In this document: one piece after another, positions 47,841-58,110 of the stretch
How positions within the stretch are numbered: position 1 is the first letter of the stretch
Layout: every line of letters begins with the position of its first letter
Source of the DNA: Ypsolopha sequella
Lineage: Eukaryota; Arthropoda; Insecta; Lepidoptera; Ypsolophidae
DNA length: 64,000 bases
Reading direction: 5' to 3'
NCBI GenBank assembly: GCA_934047225.1
Contig: OW204001.1
Location: 11,764,201-11,828,200, forward strand
The notes under the pieces: model-generated
Databases searched by the model: none
Seen by the model: the letters and a program-made list of their open reading frames with translations, nothing else
Told to the model about the DNA's origin: nothing
Position numbers and translations under genes: made by a program

Positions 47841-49859
47841 CCCTTTAATTCCAAAATAATAAATAAAAACACCTCGAAATCACGAGTTTTGCCCGCTTCC
47901 ACTGAGCAGGATAAAAAAGTGTAAAATGAAAGCGTTGAAGCAGAACAGATTTTGAAGAAGTCACTAGTTTGATAAATTGGTATATTAATTTTGGAACCTT
48001 TTTCTAGTTTTTGCTAGTTAAAGAAATGCGTTTTCCGAATTTTCACACGAAATAATTATTGAAATTAGGTCTTCATCGACACTTTTTCTTATAGTTTGGC
48101 GAAATAAATAGGTATATAATAACATACATACCTCAATTATACATTATTAAACGGGTTTTAATAATGTCTAAATTATGCTAGTTTGAAATTTTGATTGCTA
48201 TTTTATTTCATTTTATATTAAGGTTAAACGTCAGTCGCTTAACAAAAAGTGCATAATGTAACATTATAACTTTGTATTTCTTATTTAGAAATTAAAAACT
48301 GAAAAATACTTTAGTATGTGGCATAACTGGCTTCTAACTCAACGCGAAAAAAAGTGATTACCCTTGAAGTAATCAATTTCATACTTTGAAAACCATGAAC
48401 ACTTCCAGTTGACTTAGAAACTTGAAATTTCGTTTATTGGTAGGTCTAGCACACACATAGGTAAAAATCTGAAAAATGCCAATAATAAATTATTTAGGAA
48501 GTTATTTGTTACCAACCTAATTAGACCCTTTAGTAGATGCATATAGTTGAATAGGTAGATCGTAAGTGTCAAGTAAATTTGGGCGTTCATAAATGCAAGT
48601 GGAATTAATTACCTAAATATTTTTAGGGTTCCGTACCCGTATTGTGTGGTGGTACGGAACCCTTTCTGCGCGAGTACGACTCGCACTTGAAATAACAACA
48701 AACATAAAAAATATACCTACATGTTATGCTGGTTATGCTTGATAAGGCGTGATGATTGAAATTTACTTTTAAAACAGAAAACATAGTTAAAGTATAGCTT
48801 TTGCCTGTTACTTCGTTCACGACTTAAAATATTTTTGTTTAAGGGGCTGCACTATGCTAAAATTCAGTCATGCTCTAACGCGTTTGTTTTTTAGCTCTCT
48901 ATCCTGCTCTAATCAGATGCCGCGCACGCAAAACTTCAGTTATTTTGAAATCGTGGCTACATTATGGCATTAACCATAATTTATTTATGTAATAAAGGTG
49001 GTTTTTACTTGTTAGTATCTGCGTGTGTTGGTTTCGTTTCAATCGGTTTTGAAACACGGAAACTGAATCGCTTTTTTTGTGAAATTCATGCTTTTTTAAA
49101 AGTAATATAAGTAATAGAAGATTGAAAGTATGTTTATTTATAAAGTGTAATTAATAATTGTCTTGAGTCAAAAAACACGCCATATATTTTTTTAAATTTT
49201 TACCATCTACATTGACGGAACTGAATCCAATACAGAACTGATGTTTAGCATTGTGGAGCCCCTTAAGAAAAAAGCTAGGGCAAAACTTAAAATCCCTGGT
49301 TGATATCTGGAACTCAGTTCCAAGGAATAATTCTGCACCGTGATGATGACGATGTTACAATGACCTACAAATATATATGCCTTATATTTTTGGGAAATCC
49401 TACCAACTACGGCTTTGGCCGTATAAGGCCCTACGGAAAAAATTCGACACCTTTGGAGCTTGCATATATAATAGCTCTTTACCTATGAAGTTGCCGAAAT
49501 TTTCTTACATATCCATGAGTTCATAATTCCTGTAATTCAATAGCTATTTCCATTATTTGTTTTTTGTTTGAAAGTAGATTTCAATGTATTACATCTATGT
49601 ATTAAATTTTGTTTTTATAGTCAGTTTGATAACCAAAATTGAATCTTCAAAAACAGTTCATCCTAAATGCCATCCATTTTCATCATCAAATTCGTAATAT
49701 TTTTTTTACAACTGACACTTTCCAAAAATTAAATTAATGTTACTGTTAGCTAAATGTTGTCTCACTCATCCACAAAAAAAATTAAATAATTTGGTTTTGT
49801 TATCCCTAAAAAAAAGCAAAAATGTTAGTAGTGAACATTGAGTTTCCTTCAAATTCTCT
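47841..49859 (-). other. Ly6-type intron 1, largely unassigned
   Basis: Contains a relative of the 9.5-kb repeat (47980-48110), an inverted GGTTCCGTACC/GGTACGGAACC pair (48628-48665) and CTTTTGCCTGTTACTTCGTTC at 48800, similar to Helitron-like ends. No gene recognised. Confidence 0.45.
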
Positions 49860-50215
49860 ATGGAAAACGGCAATTTCATATGTAAAGACCTAATATTTCA
49901 GTAAACAAGCTATCATTTTGATCAAATAGTATATTATTTTTGGAATCTTTTTCTAGGGATCTGTCAAACAGAAACGTGATTGGATAAATTTGGCTCGATA
50001 AAAATATTTATTGAAATGAGGTCTTTATCAAAACCATTTCTCCTGGTTTAACAATTTGGAATGACATAATGGACTGCGCCTATCTACTACTAGAATCTAA
50101 CTAATAGATTCTAGGACAATTAATGATAATTTTCCTCGAATCCGTCCCTCTCGCACTGAGGGTTTTTTCGCATATGGTAACAGGGACGCTAAAACATTTA
50201 CATATCGCCTTACCG
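49860..50215. repeat. Repeat related to the inside of the 9.2-10.0 kb TTAA element
   Basis: TTATTGAAATGAGGTCTTTAT and CCGTCCCTCTCGCACTGAGGG TTTTTTCGC resemble 9675-9700 and 9868-9900. A shorter relative lies at 47980-48110. No termini were found. Confidence 0.5.
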
Positions 50216-50349
50216 CTAACAAAGACAATATAACCACTTACCGCTAACGCGATTCATATAAACGGGGATCAGTAATATTTTGGACAATAACTTATCAAAC
50301 TCGATGACATATTGTAGACAGGATGTGTCTAATTTTTTTCCTCTGTGAC

Positions 50350-50422
50350 TGGGATTGTGGTTAGCCATTTTCCTGGAATGTTTCAAAAATATTTGACAGG
50401 AAAATGGCTAACCACAATCCCA
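50350..50422. repeat. Perfect 26-bp hairpin with 21-nt loop
   Basis: TGGGATTGTGGTTAGCCATT TTCCTG (50350-50375) is followed 21 bases later by its exact complement (50397-50422). The total of 73 nt and loop size resemble a pre-miRNA, but a small foldback transposon is equally possible. Confidence 0.6.
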
Positions 50423-50920
50423 TTTAAAATGACTGTCAAGTAATTTCCAAATAACACGTAACTTACACGTAACATTTGCGTAAAAAATGGCTCAACTTTA
50501 GCAAATTTTTCAAGATAATCAAATAATTTTCATCCAATCACGAGGATCCAATAGCAATAATTTTCTGAACAAAAAAAAATACTCCATAATGAAGTCATTA
50601 TTAGTATTGCACTGAGGCCAAAACTAAAACTTTTGAATTTTTTGTCCTTCTGTCTGTTTGTAGGTATGTTCCGTTTTACTCGAGAACCATTTTCTTTTTC
50701 ATCGTAGTGACCCTGATCAACATATAGACTATAAGAGCTGTTTATTTAAAAGACACTTACACGCGAGCGAAGCCACTGGCAAGAGCTAGTAATTATTGAA
50801 TAAACTCTGAATGAGCTCGCGCGGCCTGGCTATACTGTCCTCGGTTTCTACGTTTAAAAGTAAAGAAAAATATATTTATACAAAAGTATGTACTAGCTAG
50901 GTGGTATAATAATACCGGGC

Positions 50921-51030
50921 TTGACTGTGGAGGTACCACCATCTTACACGCAAACCCCCCCGTAGTTATTTGAGCGAGAGTAAGACGGAGGACCAAGCCT
51001 ACGAAGCCTGGGACCGATTGATGGCGTTAT
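50921..51030 (+). mobile_element. RTE-like LINE 3' end, 5' part only
   Basis: GGGCTTGACTGTGGAGGTACC, a degraded GAGAGTAAGACGG and GCCTGGGACCGATTGATGGCG match the first third of 63495-63860. The rest of the unit is missing. Confidence 0.55.
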
Positions 51031-51052
51031 TATCCATCCTTATTAGGATTAG

Positions 51053-51527
51053 GCATAGATTAAATTATGTTAAGGTGTGTTAATTCGAAAACAATTTCGA
51101 GATTGAGGTTTAATAAGCCGTATTTTCGAACTTTTGGTCTAAAAAACCTAATGATGATGAATATTTTTACAAAAAGCTGCAACTTCCATTTGCCTTCGTG
51201 TGACGTCACTTGAGAAATGGCTGTTTAGAAATGTGTCCTTTGCTATCAAGATAAATTTATAATAATTTGCTTTCGACTAATTTGACAGCTGGATGACAGA
51301 TGAGTAGACAGACAGAGACAGACCACTTTTTTATAAGCAATCACACATCACAATCAGTGTAATGTCTCAAATTCTCAAGTGACTTCATATCGGACAATTC
51401 TTTAAAAAATCATAAAAAATAATGGTTAATTTATATACCAAAATAATGAAAACCATGTGCTAAAATGACGTAAATTCTCTGAAAAAATTAAAAATAAAAT
51501 CTTATAAAAATTAATCAATGGGAATTG
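51053..51527 (+). repeat. Dispersed repeat family F, copy 2
   Basis: The same blocks as copy 1 with about 10% differences, including GTGTGACGTCACTTGAG. It runs into the RTE-like fragment at 51528. Confidence 0.75.
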
Positions 51528-51690
51528 CCGGAGAGACAGGTGACAGGCAGCGGCGCCACGGGTGCAAGGGTTTCGAGCAACCGGCCTGTCTTGTGTGTGA
51601 GTATGGACATTTCTTCCAGGAGGATTGCCAATAGTGGCGGAATCTTGGAAAGGTCCAGTAGTGGACAAACCAGGCTGATGATGTACTAAG
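51528..51690 (+). mobile_element. RTE-like LINE 3' end, 3' part only
   Basis: AGACAGGTGACAGGCAGCGGC, TGTGTGAGTATGGACATTTC and TGGAAAGGTCCAGTAGTGGAC match the last part of 63495-63860. It is directly preceded by family F copy 2. Confidence 0.6.
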
Positions 51691-51849
51691 AAACGTGTTA
51701 CCGCCTCGCGTTTAACGTGTTTATGGCATTTTCATGTTATTTTATGATCTGTGACATCAATACATCAATTTATATACGGCCACTATTATGACACCTATCG
51801 CTCTACGGCGGCCCAAAATACTATTAAGACGAAACGACACACGTTATAA

Positions 51850-52235
51850 GTACGTCCATCCATCCATCCATCCATCAGCTTAGTTCGTCCACTGCTGGAC
51901 ATAAGCCTTTCCAGGACTTTGTCACTCCCGGCGGTCATCCTGGAAGAATTGCCCATACCCACACACGCTGGGCAGGTGGGTTGGTGAGCGCGGTGCTGGA
52001 ACCCCCGCACCAGTGACGCCGCTGTCCGTCACCAGTCTGTTCCATATAAGGCCCGGTTATTAGGGATGGATATACCGTCATCCATCGGTCCCAGGCATGG
52101 TGGGCCTCCTGGTATTTTGCCTGTGAGCTGTCCTCTTATTCTCCCCCGAATTACTTCGAGGGAGTCTCCAAGTAAGATGGTGGTACCTCCATAGTCGAGC
52201 CCGGCATCAGCTCTACCATCTGTTAATATAAGTAG
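51850..52235 (-). mobile_element. RTE-like LINE 3' end, full-length unit
   Basis: A (CCAT)n run, then TTCGTCCACTGCTGGACATAA and, in order, every block of 7765-8165 down to GGTACCTCCATAGTCGAGCCC. The flanking tetranucleotide run is the usual tail of this family. Confidence 0.7.
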
Positions 52236-52683
52236 GTGCCTAGCTGTTTTTCCCCTACTCACGTATCGCAGGCACCTTAGACGCGATTCCAGACCCCCTC
52301 GAGACACTCATGAATAAAAACTAAATAAACTATAGACTCATAAACTTTTAATGATAAAAATTCATAGACTCTTAAACTTTCATAAAATTTAACAAAATTA
52401 TGAAACTATTTAAATGAGGCTGGGTACTCTCTGTCCCCCTCTTATTAAGGCAAAGTTGTAAAGGTCAAAAGGCCAACAATAATATAAAGTCATAAAAAAA
52501 AAAATTTATATACTTGTATGCAAAATGTCAACAACAAACAACAACTGTTATAATTTATAAAACAGGTTAAGGTGCAATAGGTCCATCGCATAACGAAAGA
52601 GATAAACATATCTGATAAAGTGCGTGTCCGAGTAGTGCGGTGAATCAAGAAGAGATTTGATATCACTCTTTTTTAATTAATAC

Positions 52684-53232
52684 AATTAAATTATATTAAG
52701 GTGTGTTAATTCGAAAACCATTTCGATATTTAGGTTTAATAAGCCGTATTTTCGAATTTGTGGTCTAAAAAACCTCATGATGATGAATATTTTTACGAAA
52801 AAGCTGCAACTTCCATTAGCCTTCGTGTGACGTCTCTTGAGAAATAGATGTTCAGAAATGTGTTCTTTGCTATCAAGATAAATTTATTATAATTTTCTTC
52901 TGACTCATTTGACAGATTGATGACGGATGAGTAGACAGACAGAGACATACCACTTTTTTTATAAGCAATCACACATCACAATCAGTATAATATATAAAAT
53001 TCTGATCAACACAAAACCGTTATATTATGATTTTTTAAAGAATGATCCGATATGACGTCACTTGATAATTTTTAATATTTAATTTTTTTAAGTGACGTCA
53101 TGTCGCACCATTCTTTAAAAATTAAAAATAATGGTTAATTTGTATACCACAATAATGAAAACTACGTCCTAAATTGGCGTATATTCTCGGAAAAAAAAAC
53201 TTTTTAAAATGAAGCTATGATGGGAATTGAGT
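52684..53232 (+). repeat. Dispersed repeat family F, copy 3, with inserted palindrome
   Basis: The copy has the same blocks, but its own octamer has changed to TGACGTCT. A palindrome at 53033-53128 brings two new TGACGTCA octamers (GATATGACGTCACTTGA; TAAGTGACGTCATGTCG) as inverted arms. Confidence 0.75.
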
Positions 53233-53521
53233 ATAAATTCCTACAAGAAAGTTAAAAAAAAAACTGTTTGTATGTGTAAAACAGACATGAATTTTCATGT
53301 GCATATATTTATTAAGGGCCAGCAATCAAAACTATACATAATTTTGTACTGTAAATTATATTGAATTACCTGTTGACATTTCTTTTAACGATTTTTCTTT
53401 ATTTATTAAATAAATTTAATATAATTAACAGACATTACTGTTATTTTTACTTTATAAGTTTCCTTCACTTTATATTTTTTTCGATGCAGCCAACTATTCT
53501 CATATATTTTCAGGACCATAT

Positions 53522-53818
53522 CTATTGTAGATTGAGAGTAACTACTGTTTCAAAACCTCGTTTTTTACTACCTACGTCGCGTCGTCTTAAATTATTATAC
53601 GAGATGCTTTCTGGATGTTGTTTGTTAAAATCTGGCCATAAGTGTGTATAATATGGTTTGTCTTCTATGTACCCAGACTGTTCCTTATGTATAGGTGATG
53701 GCCATGTGATAGCTAAATTTAAATTTATAGGGTGGGTGTTGACGGACATAAAGTAATTTAGTGGATTATTTAACGTAGGTACAAAATTTTTGTATCTACA
53801 TTGTCATGTAAACATAAA
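53522..53818 (-). other. Protein-like ORF in intron 1 (unassigned)
   Basis: From about 53818 to a stop at 53524-53522 the minus strand stays open for about 95 codons with ordinary, protein-like composition (NPLNYFMSVNTHPINLNLA, ITWPSPIHKEQSGYIED, SYNNLRRRDVGSKKRG). It could be a terminal exon of an unknown gene, part of an old element, or chance. An AG at the 5' edge (ATGTAG) is a weak acceptor. No family recognised. Confidence 0.3.
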
Positions 53819-54449
53819 CATCAGGCAGGTTTCTATCATCTTAATCTACCAAGGGTAAGTAAAAAAAAGTGTTTAATATATTTTCAATTATACAATTCTT
53901 ATGTTATTTTATTATACACGCTTGGATTTTATTTTATTCCCAGCTTTTGTCCGCGATTTCACTGGTGTGGAAGTAATAATTTACAGTTTTCGGCTTGGTG
54001 GTTATTTTATCAACATCCCTTATAGCCTACAATATATTGACCACTCACTACGATGATAAAAAAGAAAATCGCATCCAATTCCGTTGTGGTTCTCGACTTA
54101 AAACGGAACAGACAGACCGACGCAAAAAAATTTAAAAAATTGTAATTTTGGCCTCTGCTCTGCACAATACTAAATAGGCAAATCATTTAAAATTTCGCAA
54201 AATTATTCAAACTATCACCACTTTTTTGCTACTTTATAATTAGTACCTTTAATTAGATGAACATTATTAGCTGTTCGTCACCGATAACTTTTTCAGGAAT
54301 GCCTATCTTATTCTGCATCAGTATATTTTTAAATAAAGCAGTACGGACACTAAAAATATTTTTAGTTCTCAATAATGTCTACCACACTGAAATTGAATTC
54401 ATAAACAAAACAAAAAACATTTTTTTCATTAAAAAAGAAAGAAACTTAC

Positions 54450-54510
54450 CCAACTCAAAGACAGCCAGCAATACCGCTAAGCACAAGGTAGTAGTTCCAC
54501 TGCGAGCCAT
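54450..54510 (-). CDS. Ly6-type gene, coding exon 1 (signal peptide)
   Basis: The ATG is at 54510-54508 and the exon encodes 20 codons plus one base: MARSG, then a Leu/Ala/Val-rich core ending VFEL, a typical signal peptide. The donor is G|GTAAGT at 54449, leaving phase 1. The next exon supplies GA to complete a glycine codon. It is too short to be found as a long ORF; it was recognised from its ATG, hydrophobic core and strong donor, together with the phase match to the exon at 28249. The 5' UTR from the predicted Inr is 67 nt. Confidence 0.85.
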
Positions 54511-54544
54511 GTTTGTAGAAGCTAGCACTAGTATCAGATGAGAA

Positions 54545-54580
54545 GCGACCGCGTTCTTCGAGCGTGGTATTTAGACTGAG
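54545..54580 (-). promoter_or_regulatory. Predicted Inr + DPE core promoter of the Ly6-type gene
   Basis: On the minus strand TCAGTC at 54579-54574 matches the arthropod initiator TCA(G/T)T(C/T). Taking its A (54577) as +1, positions +28 to +33 read GGTCGC (54550-54545), which fits the DPE set (A/G/T)(C/G)(A/T)(C/T)(A/C/G)(C/T) at exactly the required spacing. No TATA box is visible upstream. The predicted 5' UTR is 67 nt. Confidence 0.65.
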
Positions 54581-54712
54581 AGAAGGGCGGTCAGTGGGCT
54601 GGCAGCCAACAAGGGGTCGCCCACGACGACGGAACGCACTTTCTGACTGTGTGGTCCAAACTAGCGCGGCAGCGGCAAAAGTTTCCTGATGTTGGACAAC
54701 ATTAAAATTAGC

Positions 54713-55213
54713 AGCTCGACAGTGTGTCGGTACGAATATCGACGGAAACGAAATTCAAATATTATTCATATCAGCTCGCATCGCAAAATAACTGATAAGA
54801 CGATTGACAGCGAAAAATAGGAGAAATTAATACTTTTAACATAGTTTACTTATTTTATTAAAATTTATTACACTTTTGCACATTTACATAAAATGTATTA
54901 AATTAGAAAAAAATAATTAAACTGCTCATACAACATAAATGCGATTGTTCGTTAAAAAATCCCATGTTACGTTTATAGCTTTTATCTATTTATCAAAGTG
55001 TAAGTGAATTAAATTGACCAAGCCACTTAGGATAAGTAAGAAATTCAAGACGTGATCTCCATTCGGTTGGTTTTTTTGAGTGATACGAAATAAAATGTTA
55101 CACGTATTGTCTTGGAGTTGATAGTTCATACATTATTTTTTCAATAATTTTGGGACAACCATAAACGAGGAATAGGCTTTAGAAATTACCCTTTTGGCGG
55201 TTCTAAGCCCCTA
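54713..55213 (+). repeat. Dispersed repeat family A, copy 3, just upstream of the Ly6-type promoter
   Basis: This copy shares blocks ATTAGCAGCTCGACAG, ATATCGACGGAAACGA, ATCTATTTATCAAAG and CATAAACGAGGAATAGGC with copies 1 and 2, with an extra AT-rich insertion near 54840-54960. It starts about 135 bp upstream of the predicted Ly6 transcription start, so most proximal upstream DNA is repeat-derived. Confidence 0.65.
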
Positions 55214-55261
55214 AAGTAGAGGGATATAAAATAGTTTGCCGATAATGGTAACATCAGCCCC

Positions 55262-55400
55262 TGTAGCATAATGTTTAATCGCACGCGACACGGCTTAGTT
55301 GAATCACAGATGTGAGGAGAGTGACATACTGTTTAATCGCAAAAACATCGTGTCACGCTTGTATCAGGTTGCGTCGCGCGCGATTAAACATTATGCTACA
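55262..55400. mobile_element. Short MITE, about 28-bp arms
   Basis: TGTAGCATAATGTTTAATCG at 55262 mirrors CGATTAAACATTATGCTACA ending at 55400. A further half repeat (ACTGTTTAATCGC) lies inside. Confidence 0.7.
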
Positions 55401-56532
55401 AGGCAAGGTTTGCCGAGGATATAAAAATGTTGCGTGTTCTTATTAATTTAATTTTTAAAATTTAATTTTATTTCAATTTTCACTATGAGTCATTTGATAG
55501 TATACTAAATGTAAAAACTTTAACTTAACGATGGCTGGTATGCACTGACCTCTACTAATACATAATTAGAGGTAAGTGTTGGTATGATATCTCGTGACCT
55601 GTATTAACAATGGCCAATGGTATACAATTTGATAGATAGATGTAACATTTATTCTCAAAACACACGCTACAAACATACATACAAAAACAAAGTAACAAAA
55701 CAGAACTTAATGAAGTAACTTCTAAATCTAACCCAAAAATTACTAAGACTATTAAAATTACTAAGTGGCAAAGAGAAAAGGCTGCGACTTAGAATGCTGC
55801 AAACCGAAATCCGCGAAGCTGTTATTCTGCCGTCACCTGCAAAGGGGCGCACGAATTCCACTGAGAGTGGGTAATTATTATAAAGTTGTTTATTTAGTAT
55901 GTAAATGTGTATCTGATTATAACAGTTTTATTTTATTTTATGTTATTTAGGTAACAAAACGTCATAACACAAATAGTAAATATAAAAAATAACAAACAAA
56001 AACAGACCATAAGAACCATAATAATGAAATACAAACAATAATTACGATACACTCTTACACATAGAAATTTTAAACGCAAGAAATTCAAAAGTTGTACAAA
56101 ATTAATAACAATTACATACAATAACAATAACTTTAACGCTACGTAAAGATATGCAGATGTTATTTAAACAGTAATTTAGTTTTAAAATTGATAATGATTT
56201 CGTTGAACAAATCTACCAAGTCACATGAGTCTGTATTTAGGATAATTGGTTCTATTGGTTTCAGTGTGAAACATTCCGAACATGTAGTCAAAGAATGATC
56301 ACGTCACGCTTACTGTTAACACTTGGACCAAGCCTGAATGAGCCAAGTGTGAAATCTTTTGTGTTCAAAGGAGCTGTTGCTCTTTTCTTATGAATGATAT
56401 CATTGTGTTGGTATACCTATAGTATAGTAGGCGAAAATTTAGTATTTTGTTTTCGTATGTATGGCTGGTTCGTTTGCTATTTAACCTAGTATAAAAGAAA
56501 AAATATTGGTATTTATTTTTTGTATTTATTAA
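55401..56532. other. Probable LINE-derived, no gene recognised
   Basis: The minus strand between 55640 and 55880 looks like the antisense of a LINE 3' region (a T-rich 3' UTR below 55760 and short frames such as ITASRISVCSILSRSLFSL), but no motif settles it. 55930-56130 is A-rich on the plus strand. Confidence 0.35.
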
Positions 56533-56838
56533 GCGTTCTCGCCACTGACCTCTATACTATTAACACTGGACTGCGATTTGCAGCCGCTTTCAAGCGCCAT
56601 CGCATCGCCACCGACGAAATTCCTGTTGACCATTTTTAACATTTAATGGAAAAAGCGTCTTCTAATCCGATCTTCTAATGCGACATAACATCACCATCGA
56701 CTTGCGCAAATCGCTAAAATTTGTTCTGTGGAACTTCGTAGCTGCCTACAGTGCCAAAATAGCGTAAATCAAATAGGCTCTAAAATTTTTTGACTACCAC
56801 CAGTCCAGCGGATAGTATAGAGGTCGCTGTCGCGCTCT
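56533..56838. mobile_element. MITE, about 38-bp arms
   Basis: ACTGACCTCTATACTATTAA and CACTGGACTG on the left mirror CCAGTCCAGCGGATAGTATAG AGGTCGCTGT on the right. 306 bp, non-coding. Confidence 0.6.
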
Positions 56839-57394
56839 TGATCGAGTATTGCCAATATGCACGGATTTAGAACATTATGTCGATAGGTATTGCAGAGCTT
56901 TCTGTTTAATAAACATGTTTTCACGGAAAAAATCGTGGCGGTTCACGGCGGTTTTCTTTTTTGTATTGTATTTTTTAAAATTCTGGCACATGTGACAATT
57001 TGCGAGGGCTGAAGGCGGGTGATTTTAAGAAGCTCTTTGTACAGAAACGTAACAAGATTTTAAAACAAAAACCTTTTGCGTGGATTCTTAACTTGTGTTT
57101 ACTGTCTTTTAAGGAGTTTCACTTTGTAGAATTATCATCACACGGCATTTATTACGCGAGGAACACAGTCGTATGAAACATAAAGCGTGTGAAAAATGTT
57201 GCGAGAATAGCCGCCCTGGATTGCAATTTTCTTGGAATTTGGAGAAATGTTTATTTTTTATTTCGGTCTTATTAAATGAAGATAAATTAATCGAACCCCT
57301 TTTATCGAAATTTTTAGGGCCGTTTCTAGTACCCCTGGCAAATGTAGTTTTCGAAACGACAAACTAAAACTTTAATAATCTGTTTAAATTAGAT

Positions 57395-57540
57395 TTATTT
57401 ATCAACGTATTTTCCCTTTACCTCCATACATTTAGTCCAGCATTTATCCCATGTCGTTTTATCAGTTTGAAAAAACGTTTTTTCCAACCCCTCGAAATAC
57501 TCGTTTACGGCGACGCGACGTTTAAAATCAGTTACTCAAC
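57395..57540 (-). pseudogene. mariner transposase C-terminal fragment
   Basis: The minus-strand frame ends NEYFEGLEKTFFQT, WDKCWTKCMEVKGKYVDK, then a stop at 57397-57395. This is the conserved C-terminal end of mariner-family transposases. Only about 48 codons remain; the catalytic part is absent, replaced above 57545 by another dispersed repeat. It is a separate insertion from the mariner at 2.3-3.4 kb. Confidence 0.7.
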
Positions 57541-57629
57541 GCAAGAGCAGAACGGCCTAAAACAGTTTCTAGCTTAGCTTTAATTTAATCTGGGCTTCTG
57601 TTTTCCCTTTTAAGACTACCTGAGCCTAG

Positions 57630-58110
57630 AGCATGACCAACTCCAGGCTATCTAGGATTCGTTTGAAGAAATTCGGACTCTCCTTGTATTGAAAAAAATA
57701 TTTTTGGTTTATTAATCTTTTCTCTAGGGATCTTACGTATAAACAATGTACTAAGATTTATACTTTTGTCAAAAAAAATTTGCAACCTCTTTTTTTTGGT
57801 TTTCAAACGTTCGCTTCAAGAACGCGGTTAAGAGATAAACTTGTTTTTTTTTCATATAATAGGTAATAGAAATATGAAAGTATATCACCTAAATTCAATA
57901 TTTTTTTCCCTACAAAATATTTTAGTATCAGCTAAAAACACACCAATTTGTTGTTACGCTGCGTGATCACTAGTATTACGCGTCCAAGGAAAAGAGGCCA
58001 AAGAGCCAACATATAATCGCCTCTATGAAAAGCAAATAAAGTCTTTGCCATTAGACTTATTGTGCTGGACGGGTAATAAAAAAAGTTGCTAGGGTATGCC
58101 ATCCTCTTAA
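57630..58110 (-). repeat. Dispersed repeat family D, copy
   Basis: Same block order as 16560-17090, from GAGCCTAGAGCATGACCAAC to GCTAGGGTATGCCATCCTC. It lies next to the mariner C-terminal fragment. Confidence 0.7.

Larger units (their letters stand above)
25093..54577 (-). other. Gene span: Ly6/uPAR-family secreted, probably GPI-anchored protein (4 coding exons)
   Basis: Four exons join in phase (1, 0, 1) into a 162-residue protein. Residues 1-21 form a hydrophobic signal peptide. The mature part carries ten regularly spaced cysteines (C26, C29, C37, C50, C81, C95, C107, C128, C131, C136) plus C23. It starts with a CFQC pair and ends with the Ly6 hallmark Cys-Asn (C136-N137). After that comes a small-residue stretch and a hydrophobic tail (about 143-158), the usual layout of a GPI-anchor signal. 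N104 lies in an N-H-T glycosylation sequon. Insect Ly6 proteins are three-finger cell-surface proteins acting in septate junctions, channel regulation and sleep. Which member this is cannot be decided here, so no symbol is given. Intron 1 is about 26 kb and carries a BEL retrotransposon in the opposite orientation; intron 2 is about 2.5 kb and intron 3 is 261 bp. Exon structure is seen directly; function is inferred from the family. Confidence 0.88.
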
